Shown in pieces: positions 43,572-52,287 of a stretch of 64,000 bases of DNA. Under the pieces are notes generated by a model. The model had not been told where the DNA came from, did not search any database, and was given only the letters and a program-made list of their open reading frames with translations. Within the stretch, counting starts at the first letter, position 1, and every line of letters begins with the position of its first letter. Location: positions 926,216 through 990,215 of the forward strand of contig NZ_LMEE01000001.1 in the NCBI RefSeq assembly GCF_001425305.1. The letters are read 5' to 3'. Position numbers and translations under genes: made by a program. The stretch is from Phenylobacterium sp. Root1290 (lineage in GTDB: Bacteria > Pseudomonadota > Alphaproteobacteria > Caulobacterales > Caulobacteraceae).

Positions 43572-45938
43572 CTACTGCCGCGCCATAGCCTGGGCGAGGT
43601 AGGCCTGAACCTGCGCCTCCTTGTCCTCGAACGGCTCGCCCGAGATGTCGATCAGCACCTTCTTCACGCGCCCGTTGAACCTGTATGGGGGCGTGTAGTC
43701 CTCCATCACAGGCGCTCCGGCGTCCGCCCCGACACAGACGCCGGCCGACAGGCCAAGCGACAGTGGGATGGTCACCGGCAGTTTGCCTGAGCCGACCTGC
43801 TTGCCGTCGACGAACAGCTTGATGTCGGCCGGCACGCCCTTGCCGTTGGCGATATCCGGCTTCCCGGTCGGGGTGAACTCGAAGCTGAGCACGTGCTCGC
43901 CAGCCGGAACGTCGGTGTCGGACTGGATCTTGAACCGCTGGTCGGCCACGTAGTTGTAGCCATAGGTGAGCTTTCCGCGCTCGACGTAGAAGACATAGCC
44001 GCCGTCGTTGCCGCCCATCGAGAGCAGCACGCCGTCGCCGCCTTCGGCCGGCACCGTGACATCGGCCGACACGGCGTGGGCGACATTCACAAGGCGCGGG
44101 GCGGCGTTGAGGCTGACCACCTGGGTGCCGGGATAGTAGACGTACTTCTTGCGATCGACGGCGATCTGCGGCCGCTCGTCGGCGAAGCGCAAGGTGCCGC
44201 GGCTGTCGATCGGCAGGACGTCGTACTTCCCAGCCTCGACGTACCACATGCCGATCATCGCGATGAGGCGCTCCCTCTCCTTGTCGGCGAGGTTGTCCGT
44301 CTCGGCGAAGTCCTTGTCGATATTGTACAATTCCCACCCATGAGCATCGAGCTCGATGAGCTTGTCATAGTCGATCGGCGCGCCGAACTGGAGGCCGGAC
44401 TCGGCGAAGGACGTACCGGGCCACGGGCACACAGCCCGCCAGCCGTCGTGATAGAGCGAGCGGTGGCCGAACATCTCGAAGTACTGGGTGATGTGCAGGC
44501 CGCCGGCCTTGGCGTCGTCGAAGGACGACTTCAGGCTGAAGCCTTCCAAAGGTGACTGGGTGACGCCGCGGATCGCGGTCGGCGCCTCGATGCCAAGCGC
44601 GTCGAGGACGGTCGGGACCATGTCGATGGCGTGGCAGTACTGGCTGCGGATCTCGCCCCTGGCCTTGATGCCCTTGGGCCAGGTGATGAGGAACGGATCG
44701 CAGGTGCCGCCGCGATAGGTCTCGCGCTTCCAGCGCCGAAACGGCGTGTTGCCGGCGTGGGTCCAGCCCCAGGGATAGTGATTGAAGTACTTCGGCCCGC
44801 CCAGGTCGTCGATGGCGGCGAGGTTCTGCTGCAGGTCGTCGGCGACGTTGTTGAAGAACTTGCCTTCGTTGACCGAGCCGTGCGGACCGCCCTCGGCGCT
44901 CGCGCCGTTGTCGGAGATCACCATGATCAGGGTGTTCTCGTACTCGCCCAGTTCCTTGAGGAAGGCGATCAGCTCGCCGATGTAGTGGTCGGTGTGCTCC
45001 AGGAAGCCGGCGAACACCTCCATCATCCGGGCATAGAGCCTGCGCTCGTCGGCCGGGAGCTTGCTCCAGTCCTGCACGTCCGGATCATGGCGCGATAGCT
45101 GCGTGTCGGGCGGGATGATCCCGCTCTTCTTCTGGTTGGCGAACACCTTCTCGCGGTAGGCGTCCCAGCCATCGTCGAACTGGCCCTTGTACTTGTCCGC
45201 CCACTCCTTTGGGACGTGGTGCGGGGCGTGCATGGCGCCGGTGCAGAAGTACATGAAGAACGGCTTGTTCGGCGCCACCTGCTTGGCGTCGGCGATCATC
45301 GCCTTGGCCTTTTCCACGAGGTCGGGGGTCAGGTGGTAGCCTTCTTCCGGGGTCTTCTCCGGCTCAGTCTGCGAATTGTCGCGAACGAGTTCGGGATAGT
45401 ACTGATGGGTGTCGCCGCCCAGGAAGCCGTAGTAGCGCTCGAAGCCGCGGCCCAGCGGCCAGCGGTCATAGGGGCCGGCGGCGGAGGAAGCCTCGGCCGG
45501 CGTCAGGTGCCACTTGCCAAGGGCGTAGGTGTTGTAGCCGTGCTGCTGCAGGATCTCGGAGAGCATTCCGTTTTCGAACGGAATGTAGCCGTTGCCGCCC
45601 GGATAGCCCGTCGAGCCTTCGGTGATGCAGGCCATGCCGTTCGAGTGGTGGTTGCGGCCGGTCAGCATGCAGGAACGCGACGGCGAACACAGCGCGGTCG
45701 TGTGCATGCTGTTGTAGAGCAGGCCGTCGGCGGCCAGCGCGTTGAGGTGAGGCGTCTCGATCGGGCTGCCGTAGCAGCCGAGATGGCCAAAGCCCGTGTC
45801 GTCGAGCACGATGAACAGCACGTTCGGCGCGCCTTCCCGGGCGCGGTTCGGCGCCGGCCAGGCAGGCTTGGAAACGTCGAAGGTTCGGCCGATGACGCCT
45901 GGAAAGGCCTGACCGGGCTTGTACTCGTTGAGCGACAT
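43572..45938 (-). CDS. Arylsulfatase (type I) with C-terminal lectin-like extension
   Basis: A 788-residue sulfatase. The N-terminal metal ligands are in FIVLDDTGFGHLGCYG, and the formylglycine site is C84 in CSPSRSCMLTGR. Also present are KWHLTPAE, GAMHAPHHVP and VISDNGASAEGGPHGSVNE. The last 150-200 residues are beta-rich and resemble a concanavalin-A-type domain, as in large arylsulfatases. No signal peptide is present. AGGGAGGAG precedes the start at 45938. It needs a formylglycine-generating enzyme encoded elsewhere. The likely role is sulfate release from aryl or other sulfate esters. Confidence 0.93.
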   Translation of the reverse strand: MSLNEYKPGQAFPGVIGRTFDVSKPAWPAPNRAREGAPNVLFIVLDDTGFGHLGCYGSPIETPHLNALAADGLLYNSMHTTALCSPSRSCMLTGRNHHSNGMACITEGSTGYPGGNGYIPFENGMLSEILQQHGYNTYALGKWHLTPAEASSAAGPYDRWPLGRGFERYYGFLGGDTHQYYPELVRDNSQTEPEKTPEEGYHLTPDLVEKAKAMIADAKQVAPNKPFFMYFCTGAMHAPHHVPKEWADKYKGQFDDGWDAYREKVFANQKKSGIIPPDTQLSRHDPDVQDWSKLPADERRLYARMMEVFAGFLEHTDHYIGELIAFLKELGEYENTLIMVISDNGASAEGGPHGSVNEGKFFNNVADDLQQNLAAIDDLGGPKYFNHYPWGWTHAGNTPFRRWKRETYRGGTCDPFLITWPKGIKARGEIRSQYCHAIDMVPTVLDALGIEAPTAIRGVTQSPLEGFSLKSSFDDAKAGGLHITQYFEMFGHRSLYHDGWRAVCPWPGTSFAESGLQFGAPIDYDKLIELDAHGWELYNIDKDFAETDNLADKERERLIAMIGMWYVEAGKYDVLPIDSRGTLRFADERPQIAVDRKKYVYYPGTQVVSLNAAPRLVNVAHAVSADVTVPAEGGDGVLLSMGGNDGGYVFYVERGKLTYGYNYVADQRFKIQSDTDVPAGEHVLSFEFTPTGKPDIANGKGVPADIKLFVDGKQVGSGKLPVTIPLSLGLSAGVCVGADAGAPVMEDYTPPYRFNGRVKKVLIDISGEPFEDKEAQVQAYLAQAMARQ

Positions 45939-46069
45939 CGAGGGCTCCTCCCTGGGGTTTGTGCTGAATGCCCCCCACGGACGAGCGCAAGCTTGTGCTC
46001 CGCCCCCTGCACTGACCATCGGGTGTTCCCCCGAGACCGCCGCCATTCCCCCCAGGGAGCCCCGACACG

Positions 46070-46657
46070 ATGATGAACAAGCCCAACTTCTTCCTGCTGA
46101 CCGGCGGCCCCGGCGTCGGAAAGACCGCGCTGATCGAGGAACTGCGCCGTCGCGGCGAGCGGGTGGTCGAGGAGACCCACAGGCGTATCATCCGCGAGCA
46201 GGCGGCCAGCGGCGGGACCGCCCTGCCCTGGCTGGACCAGCGGGCCTATCTGGCGCGCGCCTGCCGCGAGGACATCGCCATCTTCGAGGCCATGGCCGAC
46301 GTGCAGGAGCAGGTGTTCTTTGACCGCGGCATCCTGGACAGCCTGATCGACGCGCAGGCCGAGCCTTGGATGGAAGCGGCGGCGCGAACGCACCGCTACA
46401 ACGCCACGGTCTTCACGCCCCCGCCGTGGCGCGAGATCTACACCCAGGACGACGAGCGCAAGCAGAGCTTCGAGGAATGTCTGACGACCCACAAGGCGAT
46501 CAAGCGGCGGCTGATCATACTGGGCTACCGTCCGGTCGAGCCGCCGCCCGGCACGGTCGAGGCCCGCGCAGACTTCATACTGGAGGTTGTGGCGAGCCTG
46601 GACCGGACGGCGGGCCCGGCCCGCGCGCCCACCGCCGGGGAACCAGAGGCCCCTTGA
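46070..46657 (+). CDS. AAA-type ATP/GTP-binding protein
   Basis: A 195-residue P-loop protein with Walker A LLTGGPGVGKTALIEELRRRG at the N-terminus and a Walker B/DRG-like FFDRGILDSLIDAQ. It resembles the small AAA_28 group of nucleoside-kinase-like ATPases of unknown role. The ATG at 46070 is followed by another ATG; the AGGGAG upstream fits either. It is divergent from the sulfatase. Confidence 0.85.
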   Translation: MMNKPNFFLLTGGPGVGKTALIEELRRRGERVVEETHRRIIREQAASGGTALPWLDQRAYLARACREDIAIFEAMADVQEQVFFDRGILDSLIDAQAEPWMEAAARTHRYNATVFTPPPWREIYTQDDERKQSFEECLTTHKAIKRRLIILGYRPVEPPPGTVEARADFILEVVASLDRTAGPARAPTAGEPEAP

Positions 46658-46751
46658 CCCGATTGTGCAGGATGTATCCTGTAGGTTGAATTCTGCAGGT
46701 CGAATCCTGGCGGCTCCGGCCGCGGCGATCTTTCAGGCGAAAACGGCGAAC

Positions 46752-48245
46752 GTGGTCGGCGAGGCGAGATCGGCGTTGCAGGTGTCCACCCACTCGGGCG
46801 TGCTCACCGCGCTCAACCAGGCGCCGCTGGGCATCGCCATTTTCGATCGTGAGATGCGCTATCTGGCGGCTTCCAGCCGGTTCCTGACCGAGCAGGGCCT
46901 GCCGGGCGACCTGCCGCTGGTCGGGCAGCTGCACTACGACGTGTTTCCCGACATCCCGCAGCGCTGGCGCGACATTCACGCGCACGCCCTGCAGGACGGC
47001 GCCGAGCTGAGCCATGAGGCCGACCCCTTCCTGCGCCCCGATGGGCAGCTGGACTGGGTTCGCTGGTCGCTGAAGCCCTGGCGCACCGACGAGGGGGAGA
47101 TCGGCGGACTGGTGCTCTACACCGAGTTCGTGACGCCCAACGTCGAGGCCCGCGTGCGGCTGGAGGCGGCGGAGGCCCGCTATCGCGCGGTGTTCAATCA
47201 GGCGGCGATGGGGGTTGCACGGGTCTCGCCCGACGGCCGGCTGCTGGAGGTCAACGACCGCTTCTGCGCGATGCTGCGCTACAGCCGCGACGAGCTGAAG
47301 ACCATGTCGTTCCAGGAGATCACCCATCCCGACGACCTGAACAACAACATCGCCATGTCCGAGGCGCTGCTGGCCGGCTCCATCGAGACCTATTCGATGG
47401 AGAAGCGGTACATCGCCAACGGCGGACAGGTGGTCTGGAACAACCTGACCGTGGCCCTGGTGCGCAACGGCGCCGGCGAGCCGGACTATTTCATCTCGAT
47501 CATCGACGACATCGGCGCGCGCAAGGAGGCCGAGGCGGAGCAGAAGCGCTATCAGGACCAGCTGCGGCTGATGATCAACGAGCTGAACCACCGGGTGAAG
47601 AACACCCTGGCGACGGTGCAGTCGATGGCCTCGCAGACCATGCGCGGCGAAGGCGACCCGGACGTGGTCTACGAAAAACTGGAGGCGCGGCTGCTGGGTC
47701 TGTCGCAGGCGCATGACGTGCTGACCCGCGAGCGCTGGTACGGCGCGGAACTACGCGACGTGACCGAACGGGCGCTTGGGCCCTTTGCCGGCACGAGCAC
47801 CGGCCAGATCCGCATCGACGGGACCAAGGCGTGGCTGGCGCCGGGCGCAGCGCTGTCGATGGCGCTGATCCTGCACGAACTGGCGACCAACGCCGTCAAG
47901 TACGGGGCGCTGTCGGTTCCGGCAGGCCGCGTGGACCTGACCTGGAGGCTGGACGCCGACACGCGCGAGCTGGCGGTGACCTGGGCCGAGAGCGGCGGGC
48001 CTGAAGTCTCGCCGCCCACCCGCAAAGGGTTCGGCACGCGGCTGATCGAGCGCGGCCTGCGCGGCGATCTGCGCGGTTCGGCGACGATGAGCTATGCGCC
48101 CAGCGGGCTGGTCTGCACGATGCAGGCGCAGCTGGTCGAACGCGGCGAGGACCAGCTGAGCCTGTTCGACGGACCGCCTCAGGTCTCGACGAAGGCCTTT
48201 TCCAGCACGAAGTCGCCCGGCGAGGCCAGCGAGCCCTCTTCGTAA
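46752..48245 (+). CDS. PAS-containing HWE/HisKA_2 sensor histidine kinase
   Basis: About 497 residues if started at GTG 46752; the frame is open from 46587, overlapping the ATPase gene, so the start is uncertain. Two PAS domains follow (around ALNQAPLGIAIFDREMRYLA and AVFNQAAMGVARVSPDGRLL). The HWE-type phosphoacceptor is at about H280 (NELNHRVKNTLATVQSMA), and an ATPase domain has ELATNAVKYGALS and KGFGTRLIERGL. HWE kinases are typical of Alphaproteobacteria and often act in light, redox or general stress signalling. The last 67 bp overlap the convergent reductase gene. Confidence 0.88.
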   Translation: MVGEARSALQVSTHSGVLTALNQAPLGIAIFDREMRYLAASSRFLTEQGLPGDLPLVGQLHYDVFPDIPQRWRDIHAHALQDGAELSHEADPFLRPDGQLDWVRWSLKPWRTDEGEIGGLVLYTEFVTPNVEARVRLEAAEARYRAVFNQAAMGVARVSPDGRLLEVNDRFCAMLRYSRDELKTMSFQEITHPDDLNNNIAMSEALLAGSIETYSMEKRYIANGGQVVWNNLTVALVRNGAGEPDYFISIIDDIGARKEAEAEQKRYQDQLRLMINELNHRVKNTLATVQSMASQTMRGEGDPDVVYEKLEARLLGLSQAHDVLTRERWYGAELRDVTERALGPFAGTSTGQIRIDGTKAWLAPGAALSMALILHELATNAVKYGALSVPAGRVDLTWRLDADTRELAVTWAESGGPEVSPPTRKGFGTRLIERGLRGDLRGSATMSYAPSGLVCTMQAQLVERGEDQLSLFDGPPQVSTKAFSSTKSPGEASEPSS

Positions 48246-48994
48246 CCGCGCTCGACCAGGATGGTCTTGAGGTCGGCCAGCACCGAGGGGCCGCCGCAGA
48301 GCATCAGGCGGTCGACGGCCGGGTCCAGCGGCGGGACGCCGAGGTCCTCGAAGATCTTGCCCGAGGTGATCAGGTCGGTGATCCGGCCCTTTGTGCGGAA
48401 CGGCTCGCGCGTCACGGTCGGATAGTAGCGCAGCTTGTCGCCGATCACCTCGCTGAGGATCTCGTCCTCGCGCAGATCCTTTTCGAACAGCTCGGCGTAG
48501 TTCAGGTCGGAGACGTTGCGCACGGTGTGGGTGACGATCACCTCGTCGAAGCGGTCGTAGACCTCCGGGTCGCGGGCCAGCGACAGCCAGGGGGCCAGGC
48601 CGGTGCCGGTGCCGACCATGTAGAGCCGCTTGCCGGGCTTGAGGCCGTCGAGCACCAGGGTGCCGGTCGGCTTCTTGCCGATCAGGACCTCGTCGCCGAC
48701 CTTGATCTTCTGCAGACGCGAGGTCAGCGGGCCGTCGGCGACCTTGATCGAATAGAACTCGAGCTCGTCATGCCACGACGGGCTGGCGATCGAATAGGCG
48801 CGCACCAGCGGCTTGCCGTCGACTTCCAGGCCGACCATCACGAACTGGCCCGAGGAGAAGCGCAGGCCGGGGTCGCGGGTGGTGCGGAACGAGAACAGCT
48901 CGTCGGTCCAATGCTGAACCCAGGTCACGGTTTCGACCATGAAGGCGCCGCGCGCCTTGGAAACGGCCGGGGCCGGAGCAATGATATCAGTCAT
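48179..48994 (-). CDS. fpr: Ferredoxin--NADP reductase
   Basis: A 271-residue FAD enzyme of the bacterial FPR type. FAD-binding RAYSIASPSWHDELEFYSIKV, pyrophosphate-binding GPLTSRLQKIKVGDEVL, NADP-binding MVGTGTGLAPWLSLARDP and LMLCGGPSVL are present, ending in EKAFVET as in the family. It moves electrons between NADPH and ferredoxin or flavodoxin. It lies 41 nt downstream of cysH on the same strand, so it may supply the ferredoxin-linked sulfite reductase of that operon. Confidence 0.95.
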   Translation of the reverse strand: MTDIIAPAPAVSKARGAFMVETVTWVQHWTDELFSFRTTRDPGLRFSSGQFVMVGLEVDGKPLVRAYSIASPSWHDELEFYSIKVADGPLTSRLQKIKVGDEVLIGKKPTGTLVLDGLKPGKRLYMVGTGTGLAPWLSLARDPEVYDRFDEVIVTHTVRNVSDLNYAELFEKDLREDEILSEVIGDKLRYYPTVTREPFRTKGRITDLITSGKIFEDLGVPPLDPAVDRLMLCGGPSVLADLKTILVERGYEEGSLASPGDFVLEKAFVET

Positions 48995-49035
48995 GGGGCC
49001 GTCTTTATCTGAGAATGGTTCGCATGTCAGGGCGC

Positions 49036-49773
49036 CTAGATGTCGCCGCCGACATTATCCGCCGCGCCCGGAGCGCGCGCGACGTGGATGCCGCACTCGG
49101 TCTTGTCCTGGCCCGCCCAGCGGCCGGCGCGGACGTCCTGGCCCTCTTCCACCGGCTTGGTGCACGGCCAGCAGCCGATCGAGGGGAAGCCCTGAGCGAC
49201 CAGCGGGTGCGCGGGCAGATCGTGCTCGGCCATGTAGGCGTCGAGCTCGGCCTTGCCCCAGTTGGCCAGCGGATTGAACTTCACCTGGCCGTCGGCCTGC
49301 TCGACCACCGGCAGCGACAGGCGGTCGCCGCCATGGAAGCGCTTGCGGCCGGTGATCCAGCCGTCGAACTCGGCCAGGGCGCGGTCCAGCGGCACGACCT
49401 TGCGGACCTCGCAGCAGGCGTCGGTGTCGGTCTGCCAGAGCTTGGCGTTGGGATCGGCGACCGCCAGGTCGTTATAGGCCGGGCGCAGGTCGCGCACGTC
49501 GGTCAGGCCGAGCTTGGCCGCCAGGTTCTTGCGATAATCGAGCGTCTGGCCGAACAGCATGCCGGTGTCGAGGAACAGCACCGGGACGTCCGGCTTGATC
49601 TTCGAGATCATGTGCAGCAGCACCGCGGACTCCGCCCCGAAGGACGAGACCAGGGCCAGCTTGTCGCCGAACGCCTCGACGGCCGATTCCAGCACGGTGG
49701 CCGGATGGGCGTGGCGCAGCTCGGCGTCGAGCCGGGCCGCCAGGGACGGACGCTCCAACTGATCGAAGGCCAT
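49036..49773 (-). CDS. cysH: CysH, adenylyl-sulfate (APS/PAPS) reductase
   Basis: A 245-residue reductase with SSFGAESAVLLHM, the cluster cysteines in TDACCEVRKV and PSIGCWPCTKPV, and the catalytic Cys in KTECGIHV near the C-terminus. The paired CC and CxxC motifs indicate a [4Fe-4S]-containing enzyme that prefers APS, not the cluster-free PAPS type. It produces sulfite for CysI. The start at 49773 follows GGGAGTGAGCTGACC. Confidence 0.95.
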   Translation of the reverse strand: MAFDQLERPSLAARLDAELRHAHPATVLESAVEAFGDKLALVSSFGAESAVLLHMISKIKPDVPVLFLDTGMLFGQTLDYRKNLAAKLGLTDVRDLRPAYNDLAVADPNAKLWQTDTDACCEVRKVVPLDRALAEFDGWITGRKRFHGGDRLSLPVVEQADGQVKFNPLANWGKAELDAYMAEHDLPAHPLVAQGFPSIGCWPCTKPVEEGQDVRAGRWAGQDKTECGIHVARAPGAADNVGGDI

Positions 49774-49780
49774 GGTCAGC

Positions 49781-50278
49781 TCACTCCCTTTCGGCGAAGG
49801 CCGGCGGCCGACGGTCGGCCGCACGCTGATAGACGTGACGTTGGCGATGGGCGGTGTGAGCCCACTGCTCGGGCGTCGAGCCGTCGGCCGGCTCGAAGGC
49901 GTCGAAGCCGACGCGCACCATGAAGCCGGCCTGCTCGCGCAGGACGTCGCCGACGGCGCGGACCTCGCCCTTGAAGCCGTAGCGCTCGCGCAGCAGCCGC
50001 GCGGCGGTATAGGCGCGGCCGTCGTTGAACTTCGGAAACGCCACGGCGACCAGGGCCAGGCGCGGCAGGTCGTAGGCCAGGACCTCGACCTCTTCAGCCG
50101 GCTCCAGGCGCACGCCGACCGAACGGCCCTCGGCCAGCAGGCGCTCGCCCTCGCTCTGGAAGCGGGTCAGCGAGATGATCAGGTCGCCGCGGACCAGGTC
50201 CTCGTCGTCGGTGACGTGGGTGAACGGATCCTCGGCCAGCGAGAACTCGCCGTCATGCAGCTTAATTCGCGTCGGCAT
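49781..50278 (-). CDS. DUF934 protein of the sulfite-assimilation operon
   Basis: A 165-residue protein with the DUF934 signature LRLARVAFPKFNDGRAYT-like segment (LALVAVAFPKFNDGRAYTAA) and LRERYGFKGEVRAVGDVLREQ. It is found consistently between sulfite reductase and cysH in Alpha- and Betaproteobacteria, where it is thought to assist the reductase. It overlaps cysI by 17 bp and stands 7 nt before cysH. Confidence 0.92.
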   Translation of the reverse strand: MPTRIKLHDGEFSLAEDPFTHVTDDEDLVRGDLIISLTRFQSEGERLLAEGRSVGVRLEPAEEVEVLAYDLPRLALVAVAFPKFNDGRAYTAARLLRERYGFKGEVRAVGDVLREQAGFMVRVGFDAFEPADGSTPEQWAHTAHRQRHVYQRAADRRPPAFAERE

Positions 50279-51917
50279 AGACGGCCTCCTTGAACGGGAC
50301 GACGCCGGTGCGGCGGAAGGTGTCGAGGAAGCGTTCCTGCCCTTGGCGTTCGCGCAGATAGACCTCGACCAGGGTGTCGATGGCGGGCGCGACGCGGTCG
50401 GCCGGCAAGGCCGGGCCGAGCATGGAGCCGACGGCGGCGTCCTCCGCCCCCGAGCCGCCCAGGGTGAGCTGGTAGAATTCCTCGCCCTTCTTATCGACGC
50501 CCAGGATGCCGATGTGGCCGACGTGGTGGTGACCGCAGGCGTTGATGCAGCCGCTGATCTTGATCTTCAGCTCGCCGATCAGCTCGGCGCGGTCCTGGTC
50601 GGCGAAGGTGCGGGCGATGTCCTGCGCGATCGGGATCGCGCGGGCGTTGGCCAGGGCGCAGTAGTCAAGGCCTGGGCAGGCGATCATGTCGGTGATCAGG
50701 TTGACGTTCGGCGTCGCAAGCCCGACCGCGGCCAGCGCGGCGTGCACCGCGGGCACGTCATCCAGCTTCACGTGCGGCAGGACGATGTTCTGCTCGTGCG
50801 TGACCCGGATGTCGCCTTGGCCATAGCGCTCGGCCAGGTCGGCGATCACGTCCATCTGGTCGGAGGTGGCGTCGCCGGGGGTTTCGCCGATCGCCTTCAG
50901 CGAGATCTCGATGATCGTGTAGCCGGCGCGCTTGTGCTCACGCAGGTTGTTGCGCGCGAAGCGGGCCAGGGCCGGATCGGCCGCCTTGGCGGTTTCGAAG
51001 GCTTCCGAGCGATTGACCAGGCTGTCGAAGGCCAGCGGGGCGAAGGCGCCGCGGATGCGGGCGATCTCGGTGTCCGGCAGGTCGCCCTCCGGTCCGATCT
51101 TGGCCCACTCCTCCTCGACCTGACGGCCGAACTCCTCGGCGCCCAGCGCCGAGACCAGGATCTTGATGCGGGCCTTGTACTTGTTGTCCCGGCGTCCGTG
51201 GCGATTGTAGACGCGCAGAACCGCCTCCAGGTACGAGACCAGGCGGTTGGCCGGCAGGAATTCCTTGATCGTCGGGCCGACGAAGGGCGTGCGGCCAAGG
51301 CCGCCGCCGACGATGACCTCGAAGCCCAGCGTGCCGTCGCGGCCGCGGCGCATCATCAGGCCGATGTCGTGCACCTTGGCGGCCGTGCGGTCCTTGGCGG
51401 CGCCGGTGATGGCGATCTTGAACTTGCGCGGCAGGAACGAGAATTCCGGATGCAGGCTCGACCACTGGCGGATCGCCTCGGACCAGACGCGCGGATCGTC
51501 GACCTCTTCCACCGTGGCGCCCGAATAGGGGTCGGCGGTGGTGTTGCGGATGCAGTTGCCGCTGGTCTGGATGGCGTGCATGTCCACCGCCGCCAGCCGG
51601 TCCAGGATGTCCGGCGTATCGGCCAGCTTGATCCAGTGGAACTGCAGGTTCTGGCGGGTGGTGAAGTGGCCGTAGCCCTTGTCGTAGGTGCGGCCGATAT
51701 CGGCCAGCACGCGCAGCTGGGCGGGGTTCAGCGAGCCATAGGGAATGGCGACCCGCAGCATGTAGGCGTGCAGCTGCAGGTACAGGCCGTTCATCAGCCG
51801 GATCGGCTTGAACTGGTCCTCGGTGATTTCGCCGGCCAGACGCCGGCCCACCTGTTCACGGAACTCGGCGGCCCGGTCGGCCAGGAATTCCTTATCGAGG
51901 GTGTCGTACTGGTACAT
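50262..51917 (-). CDS. cysI: Assimilatory sulfite reductase hemoprotein
   Basis: A 551-residue siroheme/[4Fe-4S] reductase with GHFTTRQNLQFHWI and SGNCIRNTT in the first half. The cluster and siroheme cysteines are in CPGLDYCALANA and SGCINACGHHHVGHIG. It is shorter and of the ferredoxin-dependent or nitrite/sulfite-reductase type, not the NADPH CysJI type, since no CysJ gene is present. It reduces sulfite to sulfide with six electrons. The DUF2849 gene is 13 nt upstream. Confidence 0.93.
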   Translation of the reverse strand: MYQYDTLDKEFLADRAAEFREQVGRRLAGEITEDQFKPIRLMNGLYLQLHAYMLRVAIPYGSLNPAQLRVLADIGRTYDKGYGHFTTRQNLQFHWIKLADTPDILDRLAAVDMHAIQTSGNCIRNTTADPYSGATVEEVDDPRVWSEAIRQWSSLHPEFSFLPRKFKIAITGAAKDRTAAKVHDIGLMMRRGRDGTLGFEVIVGGGLGRTPFVGPTIKEFLPANRLVSYLEAVLRVYNRHGRRDNKYKARIKILVSALGAEEFGRQVEEEWAKIGPEGDLPDTEIARIRGAFAPLAFDSLVNRSEAFETAKAADPALARFARNNLREHKRAGYTIIEISLKAIGETPGDATSDQMDVIADLAERYGQGDIRVTHEQNIVLPHVKLDDVPAVHAALAAVGLATPNVNLITDMIACPGLDYCALANARAIPIAQDIARTFADQDRAELIGELKIKISGCINACGHHHVGHIGILGVDKKGEEFYQLTLGGSGAEDAAVGSMLGPALPADRVAPAIDTLVEVYLRERQGQERFLDTFRRTGVVPFKEAVYADAN

Positions 51918-51930
51918 GGCCCTCCCCTCT

Positions 51931-52287
51931 CTAACGCTTGATCAGATTGACGCGGCCCTTGGAGCGGGCCGCGCCGGACGCGTGCTGCAGGGCTTCGATG
52001 GCGGCTCCGCCCTCGGCCTGCTTGCCATGGTGCAGGTGGTTGGTCGGGCCGAGCGCGCGCAGGCGCTCGCGGTAGCTGACCGGGGCCCAGAGGCCTTCGC
52101 TCTCGATCAGGTCGATCAGATAGGGATCGACGATCACCGTCTGCTGGCTCTTGGCGTGAGCCTCGGCCGCTTCGCCGGCTTCGGCGTCAGCGAACAGCTC
52201 GGCGTCGGCGAAGCGCTCCACCCAGGCGCCAGCCTTCCAGAAGACGACTTCGCCGTCGGTCAGGCGATTTCCGGTCAAGGCTTTCAT
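51931..52287 (-). CDS. DUF2849 protein of the sulfite-assimilation operon
   Basis: A 118-residue protein with the DUF2849 pattern MKALTGNRLTDGEVVFWKAG, then a central acidic helix (EAGEAAEAHAKSQQTVIVDPYLIDLI) and VSYRERLRALGPTNHLHH. It occurs almost only beside cysG-cysI in Alphaproteobacteria and has no known activity. It overlaps the methyltransferase gene by 4 bp and leads into cysI, so it is translated in step with them. Confidence 0.9.
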   Translation of the reverse strand: MKALTGNRLTDGEVVFWKAGAWVERFADAELFADAEAGEAAEAHAKSQQTVIVDPYLIDLIESEGLWAPVSYRERLRALGPTNHLHHGKQAEGGAAIEALQHASGAARSKGRVNLIKR

